NCBI RefSeq assembly: GCF_900116205.1
Contig: NZ_FOZS01000002.1
Coordinates: 434,001 to 498,000, forward strand
Direction: 5' to 3'
DNA from: Halostagnicola kamekurae
GTDB lineage: Archaea > Halobacteriota > Halobacteria > Halobacteriales > Natrialbaceae
Length of the DNA: 64,000 nt
Numbering within the stretch: the stretch's first letter is position 1; the number at the start of each line of letters is the position of its first letter. This document shows, in pieces, positions 53,474 to 61,784 of the stretch. The notes beneath the pieces were generated by a model. The model was not told the DNA's origin. It worked only from the letters and a program-made list of their open reading frames with translations, and did no database searches. The translations under genes and the position numbers were made by a program.

Positions 53474-53493
53474 AATTTACTGTGCGGTAAACT
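53474..53493. promoter_or_regulatory. Palindromic operator between amidohydrolase and TetR genes
   Basis: TTTAC (53476-53480), TGTGCG spacer, GTAAA (53487-53491), the same core and spacing as the site at 49919-49938. On the minus strand it is followed directly by AATTTTTATCCC, the likely TATA box of the amidohydrolase gene. On the plus strand it lies about 50 bases ahead of the tetR promoter. A weaker half-match (TTAC-N6-GATAA, 53458-53472) lies alongside. Confidence 0.7.
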
Positions 53494-53556
53494 TCGACCG
53501 ACATCGCGGCGCTCCCGAGCAATCGAATTATATGGCGTTCCCCCCAGAGTACGCGT

Positions 53557-54171
53557 ATGAGCGAGTCGGACGGGAAGGTGTCCGCCAAGGACACCGAGGA
53601 GGTGATCATGGAGGCGACGTTCCGGGCGCTGAGCGAGCACGGGTACTCGGAGCTTCGAATGCGCGATATCGGAGACGAGATGGAGTTGACTCGGCAGGTC
53701 ATCCACTACCACTACGACGGGAAATACGACCTGCTCTCCTCGTTTTTAGAGTACGTCATCGATCAGTACGAAGGCAGCGTCGAGGTGAAAGCGGATGCGG
53801 ACCTCCGAACGGAACTCGACGCCCGGATCGACCAGTGTCTGTTCGGCCCGGAGTTTGGCGAGTTTACCCACTGGGACCGCATGAAGGTGTACCACGAACT
53901 CTACGCCCAGGCCCAGAACGACGACCGACACCGGGAGATCTTCAACGAACACTACGAGCGACTCCGCGGGAGCGTCGTCGAGGTCATCGAAGCGGGCGTC
54001 GAAGCGGGCGTCTTTCGTGAGGTCGACGCCAAGCAGATGGGCCAACTCATCACCGACGTCATCCACGCCGCGCGGGGACGACGAATCTCTTTGGGTCACG
54101 AGGACGCCCCCGAGCAGGCCCGCAGAGCCATCGACGACTTCGTTCTCGACTCGCTCGAGGTCGAGGACTGA
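53557..54171 (+). CDS. TetR family transcription regulator
   Basis: 204 residues. The N-terminal DNA-binding domain reads EEVIMEATFRALSEHGYSEL, RMRDIGDEMELTRQVIHYHY, with the Tyr-His-Tyr end of the recognition helix typical of TetR proteins. The C-terminal helical part (about 65-204) binds an unknown ligand and dimerises. It diverges from the amidohydrolase gene across a shared palindrome and is the obvious candidate to bind that site and the identical one at 49919. Its own TATA box (AATTATATGG, 53525-53534) gives a leaderless start. Confidence 0.9.
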   Translation: MSESDGKVSAKDTEEVIMEATFRALSEHGYSELRMRDIGDEMELTRQVIHYHYDGKYDLLSSFLEYVIDQYEGSVEVKADADLRTELDARIDQCLFGPEFGEFTHWDRMKVYHELYAQAQNDDRHREIFNEHYERLRGSVVEVIEAGVEAGVFREVDAKQMGQLITDVIHAARGRRISLGHEDAPEQARRAIDDFVLDSLEVED

Positions 54172-54192
54172 GCGCGAATCGGCTGCCGGCGA

Positions 54193-55131
54193 TCACTCCT
54201 CGAGAGCGGGCAGTTCCGCGGTGAGGTACTCGACGAACTTCTCGGGGTGTTCGGCGTGGGGCAACAGCGTCGAGTAGTCGACGACGACCAGATCCAGATC
54301 GGCCGCTTCGGCCATGTTTCGGCCGTCGCGCAGAGGGACTAACTCCGCATCTCGGCCCCAGACGAGCGTCGTCGGCGTCTCGAGGGCGGCGAGTTCGGTC
54401 TGGAGGTCGAACGATTCGTCCGGATCGAGCGTTCCCGCCGCGAAGGAGCCGGGCGCGTACCGCGCGCCCGGCTGGTGGGCGCTCTGCCAGGCGTAGGAGA
54501 CCTGCTGTTCGTCGATGTTCACTGGATCGTAGTAGCCGTCGCGGTCGTAGAAGTATCGGATCGAGGGCTTGCTCGAGAGCAGGTTAAAGAGCGTCGTGCC
54601 GACGACCGGCGTTCGAAACAGCGTCCGGAGCCACGGGCGTTCGGTGCCGGTATCGGCCGTCGGGCAGATGAGGACGAGTCGGTCGAAATCGCCGCCATCG
54701 GCCGCCTGCACCGCGAACGAGCCGGTCAGCGACGACGCCACGACGACCGGGGAGTCGGTCACGTCGGCCGCGAACTCGCGGACGAAATCGCCGTACAGCC
54801 GGGCCGAGTACTCGAGCGGCGGCCGATCCGATCGGCCGAACCCGGGGAGGTCCACGGCGAAGACGTGGTAGCTCTCCGCGAGTCGCTCGAAGATCGGCTC
54901 GAACTCGTTCGCGCTCCCGGCCGCGTGAACGCCGTGACAGAGGAGCATGTCCGGCGCGTCCGGGTCGCCGGCGACGGTGTAGGAGACATCCATTCCGCGC
55001 CACCGGTAGGTGCGTTCGACCCCCGGCAGCGGGTTCTCGAGGTCGCCCGCCCGCCTCCTGAGCAGGCGGTTTCCGAGGACGGCTGCGCCAGCGGTTCCCA
55101 GCGCTCCGGCGGCTGCTGTTCGAAGCTTCAT
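54193..55131 (-). CDS. Alpha/beta hydrolase, membrane-anchored or exported
   Basis: 312 residues. The N-terminus MKLRTAAAGALGTAGAAVLG is a hydrophobic segment without lipobox, perhaps a membrane anchor. The hydrolase part has DMLLCHGVHAAGSANEFEPI (oxyanion), FAVDLPGFGRSDRPPLEYSA, the nucleophile elbow VVASSLTGSFAV (Ser in an S-x-T-G context rather than G-x-S-x-G), the acid in WGRDAELVPL, and the His in LLPHAEHPEKFVEYL. The substrate is unknown. It converges with the tetR gene, 21 bases away, and is not clearly part of the regulon. Confidence 0.82.
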   Translation of the reverse strand: MKLRTAAAGALGTAGAAVLGNRLLRRRAGDLENPLPGVERTYRWRGMDVSYTVAGDPDAPDMLLCHGVHAAGSANEFEPIFERLAESYHVFAVDLPGFGRSDRPPLEYSARLYGDFVREFAADVTDSPVVVASSLTGSFAVQAADGGDFDRLVLICPTADTGTERPWLRTLFRTPVVGTTLFNLLSSKPSIRYFYDRDGYYDPVNIDEQQVSYAWQSAHQPGARYAPGSFAAGTLDPDESFDLQTELAALETPTTLVWGRDAELVPLRDGRNMAEAADLDLVVVDYSTLLPHAEHPEKFVEYLTAELPALEE

Positions 55132-55241
55132 AGCCGGCAATTCGTCGTCGACGCCCTTCAACCTGCGGCCGTCGCGGGAGCCGTCTCGAAGGCGTCACTA
55201 CGGCCGCCACCGTCGAGATCGCCGCGGCGGCCACGGAGCAG

Positions 55242-56339
55242 CTACCGTGATCGGTTCCCCGCCATCCGCTCGGTCTCGAGGCGCTCGAGGCAGTCCTCGA
55301 CCGGCTCGAGGAGTTCGTCGGCGACAGCGTACGGGTCCGTCTCGCCGGTTCGAACCGCCTCGGCGACCGCTTCGATCCCGCCGGCGCGTTGCAGTTCGTC
55401 CTCGAGCAGCGAGTTCGCGTCCTCCCTGAGCAGGGTCCGGATCTCTTCGGCGTAGCGCTTGCGGGCGTGTTCGGCCCGCTCGCCGGACTCCTCGAGGTAC
55501 GTCTGGTGATTTCGAAACTCGCTCAGCAGGTCGTCGATACCCTCGCCCTTCGTCGCGACGGTCTCGACGATCGGCGGTCGCCAGGTCGTCTCGCCGCTCG
55601 ATTCGTCGTCCGCCGGTTCACCGCTCCCGTGGTCGGTCGCGCTCCCGGCGTCCGGCCCGTGGTGGCCGTCTCCGCCGCCGAACCCGCTCCCCTCGCCGAG
55701 GTCGATCATCTCTCTGAGCTCTTTGACGGTGCGATCGGCGCCCGGTCGGTCGGCCTTGTTGACGACGAAGACGTCCGCGATCTCGAGGATGCCGGCTTTC
55801 AGCGTCTGGATCGAGTCGCCCGACCCCGGCGGGACGAGCACGCCGACGGTGTCGGCGGTGCGGACGATGTCGATCTCGTTTTGGCCCGCGCCGACGGTCT
55901 CGATGATGATCTTGTCCTTGCCGAAGGCGTCCATGGCCTTGACGGCGTCCGCCGTCGCGGTCGAGAGCCCGCCGAGCGTGCCCCGAGCGCTCATCGAGCG
56001 CACGAAGACGTCCATGTCGCCGACCGTCGAGGCCATTCGGATGCGGTCGCCGAGGACGGCACCGCCGGTAAACGGTGAGGAGGGATCGATCGCGATGATG
56101 CCGACCGTTTCGCCGCGATCGCGGTACGTTTCGGCGAGTTTATCGACCAGCGTCGATTTGCCGGCGCCGGGGCTCCCCGTGATACCGATCACGTCCGCCT
56201 CGCCCGTGTGCGCGTACAGTTCCGAGACGAGGTCTCGGTAGCCCGGCGATCGGTTTTCGATCTTCGAGATCGTTCGCGCGAGCGCACGATGTTTCCCCGA
56301 CAGCAGCCCCTCGAGCAGTTGCTCGTCCGGCTCGGTCAT
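55242..56339 (-). CDS. meaB: Methylmalonyl-CoA mutase-associated GTPase MeaB
   Basis: 365 residues. The G-protein chaperone that loads B12 and protects methylmalonyl-CoA mutase. Walker A IGITGSPGAGKSTLVDKLAE, IIAIDPSSPFTGGAVLGDR, RSMSARGTLGGLSTATADAV, IIIETVGAGQNE and NKADRPGADRT are all family motifs. A Gly/His/Asp-rich insertion (FGGGDGHHGPDAGSATDHGS) interrupts the C-terminal half. It overlaps the mutase B12 subunit gene by four bases (ATGA), so the pair is translationally coupled. Confidence 0.94.
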   Translation of the reverse strand: MTEPDEQLLEGLLSGKHRALARTISKIENRSPGYRDLVSELYAHTGEADVIGITGSPGAGKSTLVDKLAETYRDRGETVGIIAIDPSSPFTGGAVLGDRIRMASTVGDMDVFVRSMSARGTLGGLSTATADAVKAMDAFGKDKIIIETVGAGQNEIDIVRTADTVGVLVPPGSGDSIQTLKAGILEIADVFVVNKADRPGADRTVKELREMIDLGEGSGFGGGDGHHGPDAGSATDHGSGEPADDESSGETTWRPPIVETVATKGEGIDDLLSEFRNHQTYLEESGERAEHARKRYAEEIRTLLREDANSLLEDELQRAGGIEAVAEAVRTGETDPYAVADELLEPVEDCLERLETERMAGNRSR

Positions 56340-56752
56340 CGTTGCGGGGCGTTCTCCCGGACGAAGTCGATCGTCTCCTCGATCGAGGTGCCGGGGCCGA
56401 AGATGGCGGCGACGCCTTCTTCCTCGAGTTCCGGCCGGTCCTCGTCGGGGATCACGCCGCCGACCAGCACGAGCGTGTCGTCCTTGGCGTCGTACTCCTC
56501 GAGACCGTCCATGATCTTCGGGACGAGCGTGTTGTGAGCGCCCGACAGAATAGAGATCCCGAGCACGTCGACGTCCTCTTGGACCGCAGCCTGGACGATC
56601 TCGTCCGGGGCCTTGTGCAGTCCGGAGTAGATGACCTCGAATCCGGCGTCGCGGAACGCCCGGGCGATGACGTGTGCTCCGCGGTCGTGTCCGTCGAGTC
56701 CGACTTTCGAGACGAGACACCGAATCGACTCCGCTTCCTGTTCGCTGCTCAT
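56336..56752 (-). CDS. mcmA2: Methylmalonyl-CoA mutase, cobalamin-binding subunit
   Basis: 138 residues. The B12 lower-ligand signature D-x-H-x-x-G is in LVSKVGLDGHDRGAHVIARA, followed by FEVIYSGLHKAPDEIVQAAV, VLGISILSGAHNTLVP and VLVGGVIPDEDRPELEEEGV. Haloarchaea encode the large subunit separately; it is not here. The enzyme converts succinyl-CoA and methylmalonyl-CoA, used in propionate metabolism and in the methylaspartate cycle. The ATG at 56752 gives the family length. Confidence 0.93.
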   Translation of the reverse strand: MSSEQEAESIRCLVSKVGLDGHDRGAHVIARAFRDAGFEVIYSGLHKAPDEIVQAAVQEDVDVLGISILSGAHNTLVPKIMDGLEEYDAKDDTLVLVGGVIPDEDRPELEEEGVAAIFGPGTSIEETIDFVRENAPQR

Positions 56753-56977
56753 GCCAGTACGTTTCCCGGCCGCCTGTTTGACTTTAACGGTCGTTCCTGA
56801 GGATGTGTCAATCTCTAGCCCACGAGTGGCGCGGAGCCGACGAACCCCCCGCCGTCCCGCCGTTGGCCGATCGGGCCCATCGCTCGCTACGAAACTGGAC
56901 CGAACCAAAGGCTAAAGAGCGAAACGACCATATATTTCGGTAATGATTAGCATTCGTTTACTGCGGAGGGATCTCTC

Positions 56978-57652
56978 GTGGGCGTCGAAATAAAAGAAAC
57001 CAGGGTCACCGACGCCGAGTTCGAGTCGATGAAGCGGTTCGTCTTCGAGTATCTGGCGGCCAGCGTCGCGAAAGAAGACGAGGGCGGCCGGATGCGGTGG
57101 TACCCCTGGCACTCGGCGGAGTACCGTCACAACCACATCCTCAACGTGGTCGCACTCGCCGAGGAGATCGCGGAGAAAGAGGGCGCGGACGTCGACGTCA
57201 CGCGCGTCGCCGGCCTGTTCCACGACGTGGCCAAACTCGAGACCGATCAGGAACTCCACGCCGAGGCCGGCGCTCGCGTCGCTCGAGAGTACCTCGAATC
57301 GCGCGGCGAGTACCCCGAATCGTTCGTCTCGCAGGTGTGTCGAGCCATCGAGTACCACTCCTATCAGGGGGACTTAGACGACCTCGCACTCGAGACCCAG
57401 TGTCTCATCGAGGCCGATCTGCTCGATAAGGTCGGCGCGAACGGAATCGCGCTGATGCTCCTGCGCATGGGCTACGAGGCTCGAACCCACATGGACTCCG
57501 AGGAGATGGTCGACCGCGTCTTAGAGCGCGGACTCGAGGCCGCAAACCGCGTCGAGAGCGACGCCGCGGAGAGCATCGCCCACCAGCGACTCAAGCGCGT
57601 CCGCTGGTTCAGCGACTGGCTCGAGGACGAAATCGCGGCGATCGGCAACTAG
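56978..57652 (+). CDS. HD domain protein (metal-dependent phosphohydrolase)
   Basis: 224 residues. HD motif His and His-Asp pair: SAEYRHNHILNVVALAEEIA and AGLFHDVAKLETDQELHAEA, with further ligands in AIEYHSYQGD and IEADLLDKVGANG. HD proteins hydrolyse phosphate esters of nucleotides. The GTG start at 56978 has a good ribosome site (GGAGG, 56967-56971). The substrate is not known. Confidence 0.83.
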   Translation: MGVEIKETRVTDAEFESMKRFVFEYLAASVAKEDEGGRMRWYPWHSAEYRHNHILNVVALAEEIAEKEGADVDVTRVAGLFHDVAKLETDQELHAEAGARVAREYLESRGEYPESFVSQVCRAIEYHSYQGDLDDLALETQCLIEADLLDKVGANGIALMLLRMGYEARTHMDSEEMVDRVLERGLEAANRVESDAAESIAHQRLKRVRWFSDWLEDEIAAIGN

Positions 57653-57837
57653 CGCCGCCGTTTCTCGGACGTTTTTCGACCGGTAGGAGACCCGTCTAGG
57701 GATTCCGCCGCGGATCGCTCCCGGCGAACCGACCTGATTCCCAGCGAGTAGGAATCCGCCGCTCGCACTTACCTACCGAACCGAATGTGCTAGTCGATTA
57801 CAACCGCTCGGGCTCGCGAGCGAAGCCCTGGAAATCC

Positions 57838-58818
57838 ATGCACGAGATACGTACCAGCCCGTCCGAAACCGTCGATGCGCGCGACGCCGCGGAACGACAG
57901 GAATCAGTCGATTCGCGGACCGAATGCCCAGAGTGTGGCGGCGACCTCCGCCGCGACGGCGAGCGGGGCGAAACCGCCTGTCGAGAGTGCGGGCTCGTCG
58001 TCGACGAACGCACGATCGATCGCGGGCCGGAGTGGCGCGCGTTCACTAGCGACGAGCGCGAGTCCCGCAGCCGCGTCGGCGCGCCGATGAGCGAACTCAG
58101 ACACGACAACGGCCTCAGCACGCGGATCGACTGGCGAAACCGGGACGGCTACGGGAAGGAACTCTCCGCGCGAAAACGAAAGCTGTTCCAGCGATTGCGG
58201 ACCTGGGACGAACGGTTCGTCACGAAAGACGCTCAGGAGCGAAACCTGAAGCAGGCGTTCGGCGAGATCGACCGGATGGCCTCGGCGCTCGGCCTCGCGG
58301 AACCCTGCCGGGAAACCGCGGGTGTCATCTATCGACAGGCGGTCGAACGCGACCTGCTGCCCGGTCGGTCGATAGAGGGGATGGCGACGGCCAGTCTGTA
58401 CGCCGGCGCGCGAAAACAGGGGACCCCGCGGACCCTCGTGGAGTTCGAGACGGTGAGTCGCGTCGAAAAGCTCCGCATCCAGCGGGCCTATCGCTACCTC
58501 TCGCAGGAACTCGACCTCCGTCTCGAGCCCGCCGACCCGCTCCAGTACGTCCCGCAGTTTTCCTCCGCGCTCGAGTTGAGCGACGAGGCCAAACAGCGCA
58601 CGCGCGAACTGCTCGAGGCGGCCAAATCCGACGGCCTCCACAGCGGACGAAGCCCCGCCAGCATCGCCGCGGCGGCGCTGTACGCAGCGGGCCGATTGAC
58701 GAACGAGGAGATCACGCAGGACGCCGTCAGCGACGCCGCGCACGTGAGCTGTGTAACTATTCGAAAACGCTACACTGAGATACTCGATGTCTACGAAGCA
58801 CACCGGAACGGCCGATGA
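57838..58818 (+). CDS. tfb: Transcription initiation factor TFB
   Basis: 326 residues. The N-terminal zinc ribbon (CPECGGDLRRDG ... CRECGLVVDE) is followed by the B-reader region (RGPEWRAFTSDERESRSRVG, PMSELRHDNGLSTRID) and two cyclin-fold repeats (LKQAFGEIDRMASALGLAEP and SALELSDEAKQRTRELLEAA). TFB recruits RNA polymerase to TBP-bound promoters. Haloarchaea carry several TFBs with partly specialised roles; which one this is cannot be told. The ATG at 57838 gives a plausible N-terminus; an upstream GTG at 57787 is less likely. Confidence 0.92.
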   Translation: MHEIRTSPSETVDARDAAERQESVDSRTECPECGGDLRRDGERGETACRECGLVVDERTIDRGPEWRAFTSDERESRSRVGAPMSELRHDNGLSTRIDWRNRDGYGKELSARKRKLFQRLRTWDERFVTKDAQERNLKQAFGEIDRMASALGLAEPCRETAGVIYRQAVERDLLPGRSIEGMATASLYAGARKQGTPRTLVEFETVSRVEKLRIQRAYRYLSQELDLRLEPADPLQYVPQFSSALELSDEAKQRTRELLEAAKSDGLHSGRSPASIAAAALYAAGRLTNEEITQDAVSDAAHVSCVTIRKRYTEILDVYEAHRNGR

Positions 58819-58840
58819 AAGCGATCTCGGGGAGCATCGA

Positions 58841-59086
58841 ATGACGACTGAACGCCGAATACTCCGACACCTCACAGAGCGGGGACCGCTCGACGTGGTC
58901 GAGCTCGCGACAGCGCTCGAGACACATCCGACGACGGTCGAACTCGCCTGCGAGCGCCTCCGCGACAGGGAACGCGTTCGGCTCGTCGGCTCGAGTCGGT
59001 ACCGGCTCGTCGACGGCGAGCGCGCCGGCGGAGTCGAGATCGACTCGGAGCCCGACGACGATATCGAGGGCGACCCCGAGCGGTGA
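58841..59086 (+). CDS. Small winged-helix DNA-binding protein
   Basis: 81 residues. A single winged-helix domain: TERRILRHLTERGPLDVVEL, ATALETHPTTVELACERLRD, then RVRLVGSSRYRLVDGER, ending in an acidic tail. The ATG at 58841 is 22 bases after the TFB stop; an earlier ATG at 58787 would overlap TFB by 32 bases. Co-transcription with tfb is likely, so it could modulate that factor or its promoters. It matches the general MarR/ArsR-type winged-helix shape, not a named family. Repeated GCGGTGA-like units follow the stop codon. Confidence 0.68.
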   Translation: MTTERRILRHLTERGPLDVVELATALETHPTTVELACERLRDRERVRLVGSSRYRLVDGERAGGVEIDSEPDDDIEGDPER

Positions 59087-59237
59087 CGGGTGCTGCTCGG
59101 TGGTAACGGTACGAACGGTCAGCGGTGATGTGAGCGGTCGGCAGTGATAGTCCGCACGGCCGGCGGGCATCGTGGTCGGCGACGGCCGAACGGGCAGCCG
59201 GCGGTGACATTATGGGCGGGCGGTCCCGAGTACGCGT

Positions 59238-60143
59238 ATGCGCGTTGCAATTCTGGGCTGTGGATACGTCGGCTGCGAACTGGGCCGGCAACTCCGCGAG
59301 CGCGGCCACGACGTGATCGGCGTGCGGCGCTCCGAGTCGGGCATCGAGACGATCGAATCCCTCGGCCTCGAGGCCGTTCGAGCGGATATCACCGACGCCG
59401 ACGACCTCGAGTCGGTCCCGTCGGTCGACGCCGTCGTCTTCGCCGCGAGCAGCGGCGGTCGGGACGCGAGCGCCGCTCGATCTGTGTACGTCGACGGGCT
59501 CGAAACGGCGATCGAGTCGTTCGGCTCGCGTGCTGACCCGCCTGATCGGCTGGTCTACACCTCCTCGACGGGCGTTCACGGTGACCACGACGGCGACTGG
59601 GTCGACGAGGAGACGCCGATCGATCCGACTACCGAGAAGACGGCAGTGCTCGCCGAGGCCGAACGCGTCGCCCTCGAGACGCCCCCCGAGTACGGGTTCG
59701 AGGGGACCGTCGCCCGGTACGCGGGGCTGTACGGGCCGGACCGGTACCGACTCGAGCGCTACCTCGAGGGACCGGTTACGGCGGGCTACCTGAACATGGT
59801 CCACCGCGACGACGCGGCGGGCGCAGTCGGATACCTGCTCGAGGAGGATTTGGCACGCGGGGAGGTCGTACAGGTCGTCGACGACGAACCGGCCGACAAG
59901 TGGGAATTCGCGGATTGGCTCGCGAACGAAGCGGGGGTCGACGAACCGGCCAAGCGGACGAAAGCCGAACGTCTCGAGGACGGCGACCTCTCGGCGGCCG
60001 CCCGGCGTCGGATTCGAACGAGCAAGCGGTGCTCGAACGAGAAGCTTCGCGGGCTCGGCTACGAGTTCGCGTATCCGACGTTTCGAACGGGGTATCGCGA
60101 CGCGATAGAGGAATATATTGCCGGCACCTCGTCGAACGGCTGA
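59238..60143 (+). CDS. NAD(P)-dependent epimerase/dehydratase-like protein (YeeZ-type)
   Basis: 301 residues. The N-terminus MRVAILGCGYVGCELGRQLR is a Rossmann dinucleotide site; VVFAASSGGRDASAARSVYV and RLVYTSSTGVHGDHDGDWVD follow. YGFEGTVARYAGLYGPDRYR and NMVHRDDAAGAVGYLLEEDL fit the extended SDR type. The classical Tyr-x-x-x-Lys is replaced by TTEKTAVLAEAE, as in atypical SDRs of the YeeZ group, so a catalytic role is uncertain. A leaderless promoter is not obvious in the repeat-rich DNA upstream. Confidence 0.75.
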   Translation: MRVAILGCGYVGCELGRQLRERGHDVIGVRRSESGIETIESLGLEAVRADITDADDLESVPSVDAVVFAASSGGRDASAARSVYVDGLETAIESFGSRADPPDRLVYTSSTGVHGDHDGDWVDEETPIDPTTEKTAVLAEAERVALETPPEYGFEGTVARYAGLYGPDRYRLERYLEGPVTAGYLNMVHRDDAAGAVGYLLEEDLARGEVVQVVDDEPADKWEFADWLANEAGVDEPAKRTKAERLEDGDLSAAARRRIRTSKRCSNEKLRGLGYEFAYPTFRTGYRDAIEEYIAGTSSNG

Positions 60144-60217
60144 TATTTCTGGTATGTTTTGCCTTCGTACCAGTCGGAGGGGGGAAAATTCTTGGTGGCT
60201 CGATTTAACAGTGGGGT

Positions 60218-61423
60218 ATGAGCTATCAGGGAGTCCGTTCGGTGGGAAACGCGCTCGGTGGTGACCGCGCGTTGGTGATCGACGACGCCGTGGATCTCGC
60301 CGTCTCGACGGACCCGCTCGTCCTCTCGCTCGTGGTTCTCGCCGTTCTCGGTGCCGTCTTCGGTGGGTGGTGGCTCGTCCGCTGGGTTCGGCGACCGCCC
60401 GGAACGCGTCTCAAGCGCGTCCTCGCCTCCTACGACGACGTGGCGGTGTTGATGCATCCGAACCCCGACCCCGACGCGATGGCGTGTGCGATGGGCGTCG
60501 CCGAGATCGCGGACGCGGTCGACACCGACGCGACCCTCCAGTACTCCGGCGAAATCCGACACCAGGAAAACCGGGCGTTCAGGACCGTTCTGGACCTCGA
60601 CCTCGAGACGGTCGAATCGAGTTCCGATCTGGCCGCAGACGCCGTGGTACTGGTCGATCACAACACGCCGCGAGGATTTACCGGCGCACAGACCGTCGAA
60701 CCGGTGGTCGTCGTCGACCACCACCCCGGAAACGGAGCCGGAACGGCGTTTACGGACGTTCGGCCCGACTACGGCGCGGCGTCGACGATCATCGTCGAGT
60801 ACCTAGAGGACATGGGCGCGACGATGGCCGATGACGACGACGATGAGTCGGAAGGTGGGTTCGAAATATCGTCGGACCTCGCGACTGGATTGCTCTACGG
60901 CATCCAGTCCGATACGAACAACCTGACGAAAGGCTGCTCGAAAGCGGAGTTCGACGCCTGTGCGTTTCTCTTTCCCGGCATCGACGAGGACGATCTCGAC
61001 CGAATCGCCAACCCGCAGGTTAGCGACGACGTGTTACAGATCAAAGCCAAAGCGATCACCGAAAAGCGCGTCGAGGGCTCGTTCGCCACTTGCGACGTCG
61101 GCACGATCAACAACGTCGACGCGATTCCGCAAGCGGCGGACGAACTCATGCACCTCGAGGGAGTGACGGCCGTGGTGGTCTACGGCGAAAACGACGGCAC
61201 GTTGCACCTCTCGGGGCGGTCGCGCGACGACCGCGTCCACATGGGCGAAACGCTGCGTCATGTTGTCAGCGACATTCCGATGGCGAACGCCGGCGGCCAC
61301 GCCCGGATGGGCGGCGGCCAGCTGTCGGTCGAGCACATGCGCGGGATCGGCCCCTCGGACGGGCTCACCTGCGTCGAACTCGAGGATCGGCTGTTCGCCG
61401 CGATGGCTGGCGATCGGTCCTGA
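60218..61423 (+). CDS. Membrane-anchored DHH phosphoesterase
   Basis: 401 residues. One membrane helix (about 32-55, VLSLVVLAVLGAVFGGWWLV) is followed by a DHH domain with intact motifs: VLMHPNPDPDAMACAMG (motif I), VVLVDHNTPRGF (II), and VVVDHHPGNGAGT (III, DHH), plus the DHHA1 end ANAGGHARMGGGQLS. An acidic insert (ADDDDDESEGGF) lies in the middle. Relatives of this type hydrolyse nanoRNA, pAp or cyclic dinucleotides; the haloarchaeal substrate is unknown. In contrast to the RecJ-like protein at 18-20 kb, all catalytic ligands are present. Confidence 0.85.
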   Translation: MSYQGVRSVGNALGGDRALVIDDAVDLAVSTDPLVLSLVVLAVLGAVFGGWWLVRWVRRPPGTRLKRVLASYDDVAVLMHPNPDPDAMACAMGVAEIADAVDTDATLQYSGEIRHQENRAFRTVLDLDLETVESSSDLAADAVVLVDHNTPRGFTGAQTVEPVVVVDHHPGNGAGTAFTDVRPDYGAASTIIVEYLEDMGATMADDDDDESEGGFEISSDLATGLLYGIQSDTNNLTKGCSKAEFDACAFLFPGIDEDDLDRIANPQVSDDVLQIKAKAITEKRVEGSFATCDVGTINNVDAIPQAADELMHLEGVTAVVVYGENDGTLHLSGRSRDDRVHMGETLRHVVSDIPMANAGGHARMGGGQLSVEHMRGIGPSDGLTCVELEDRLFAAMAGDRS

Positions 61424-61486
61424 TCGGTATAATCGGCGGCGTTCGGAGAAAATACGTCGGCGGAGGGCGGACGAACGGAGACGAGC

Positions 61487-61496
61487 GGGGGGGGGG
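61487..61496 (+). repeat. G10 homopolymer between convergent stop codons
   Basis: Ten consecutive G residues lie between the DHH gene and the convergent zinc micro-protein gene, four bases from the stop of the latter. It may be a replication-slippage hotspot or read as C10 in the micro-protein's transcript. Confidence 0.85.
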
Positions 61497-61500
61497 TCGG

Positions 61501-61671
61501 TCAGCGAATCTCTTTCCACTTCGTATCGCAGTCGGGGCAGATGCGGATCGTCTCGATCGAGTCCGGATCGTTCTCCGTCTTGAGGGGTTTCTCGCAGTCA
61601 GCACAGACCACTCGCTCGTAGGTGTCCTTGTCGAGGTCTCCCGTTCGAAGCGCCTTCCGGATTGATTGCAT
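61501..61671 (-). CDS. Zinc-finger micro-protein (HVO_0758-like)
   Basis: 56 residues: MQSIRKALRTGDLDKDTYER, then CADC and CPDC knuckles separated by 20 residues, ending TKWKEIR. The length, the start and the two knuckles match what I recall of the HVO_0758 zinc-finger micro-protein family of Haloferax. Its molecular role is not known; it may be a small regulator. ATG at 61671 is used; longer extensions are not of coding character. It converges with the DHH gene. Confidence 0.75.
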   Translation of the reverse strand: MQSIRKALRTGDLDKDTYERVVCADCEKPLKTENDPDSIETIRICPDCDTKWKEIR

Positions 61672-61784
61672 AGACGCCCCTACGGCGGTCGGGGAGAAAA
61701 AGACACGGGCTGTTATTGTCTCTATCGCTGTCAGGTACCGTTTCGATTCGAAAGCGTGACTTGGAAGCGACCAACAGATTGCGT

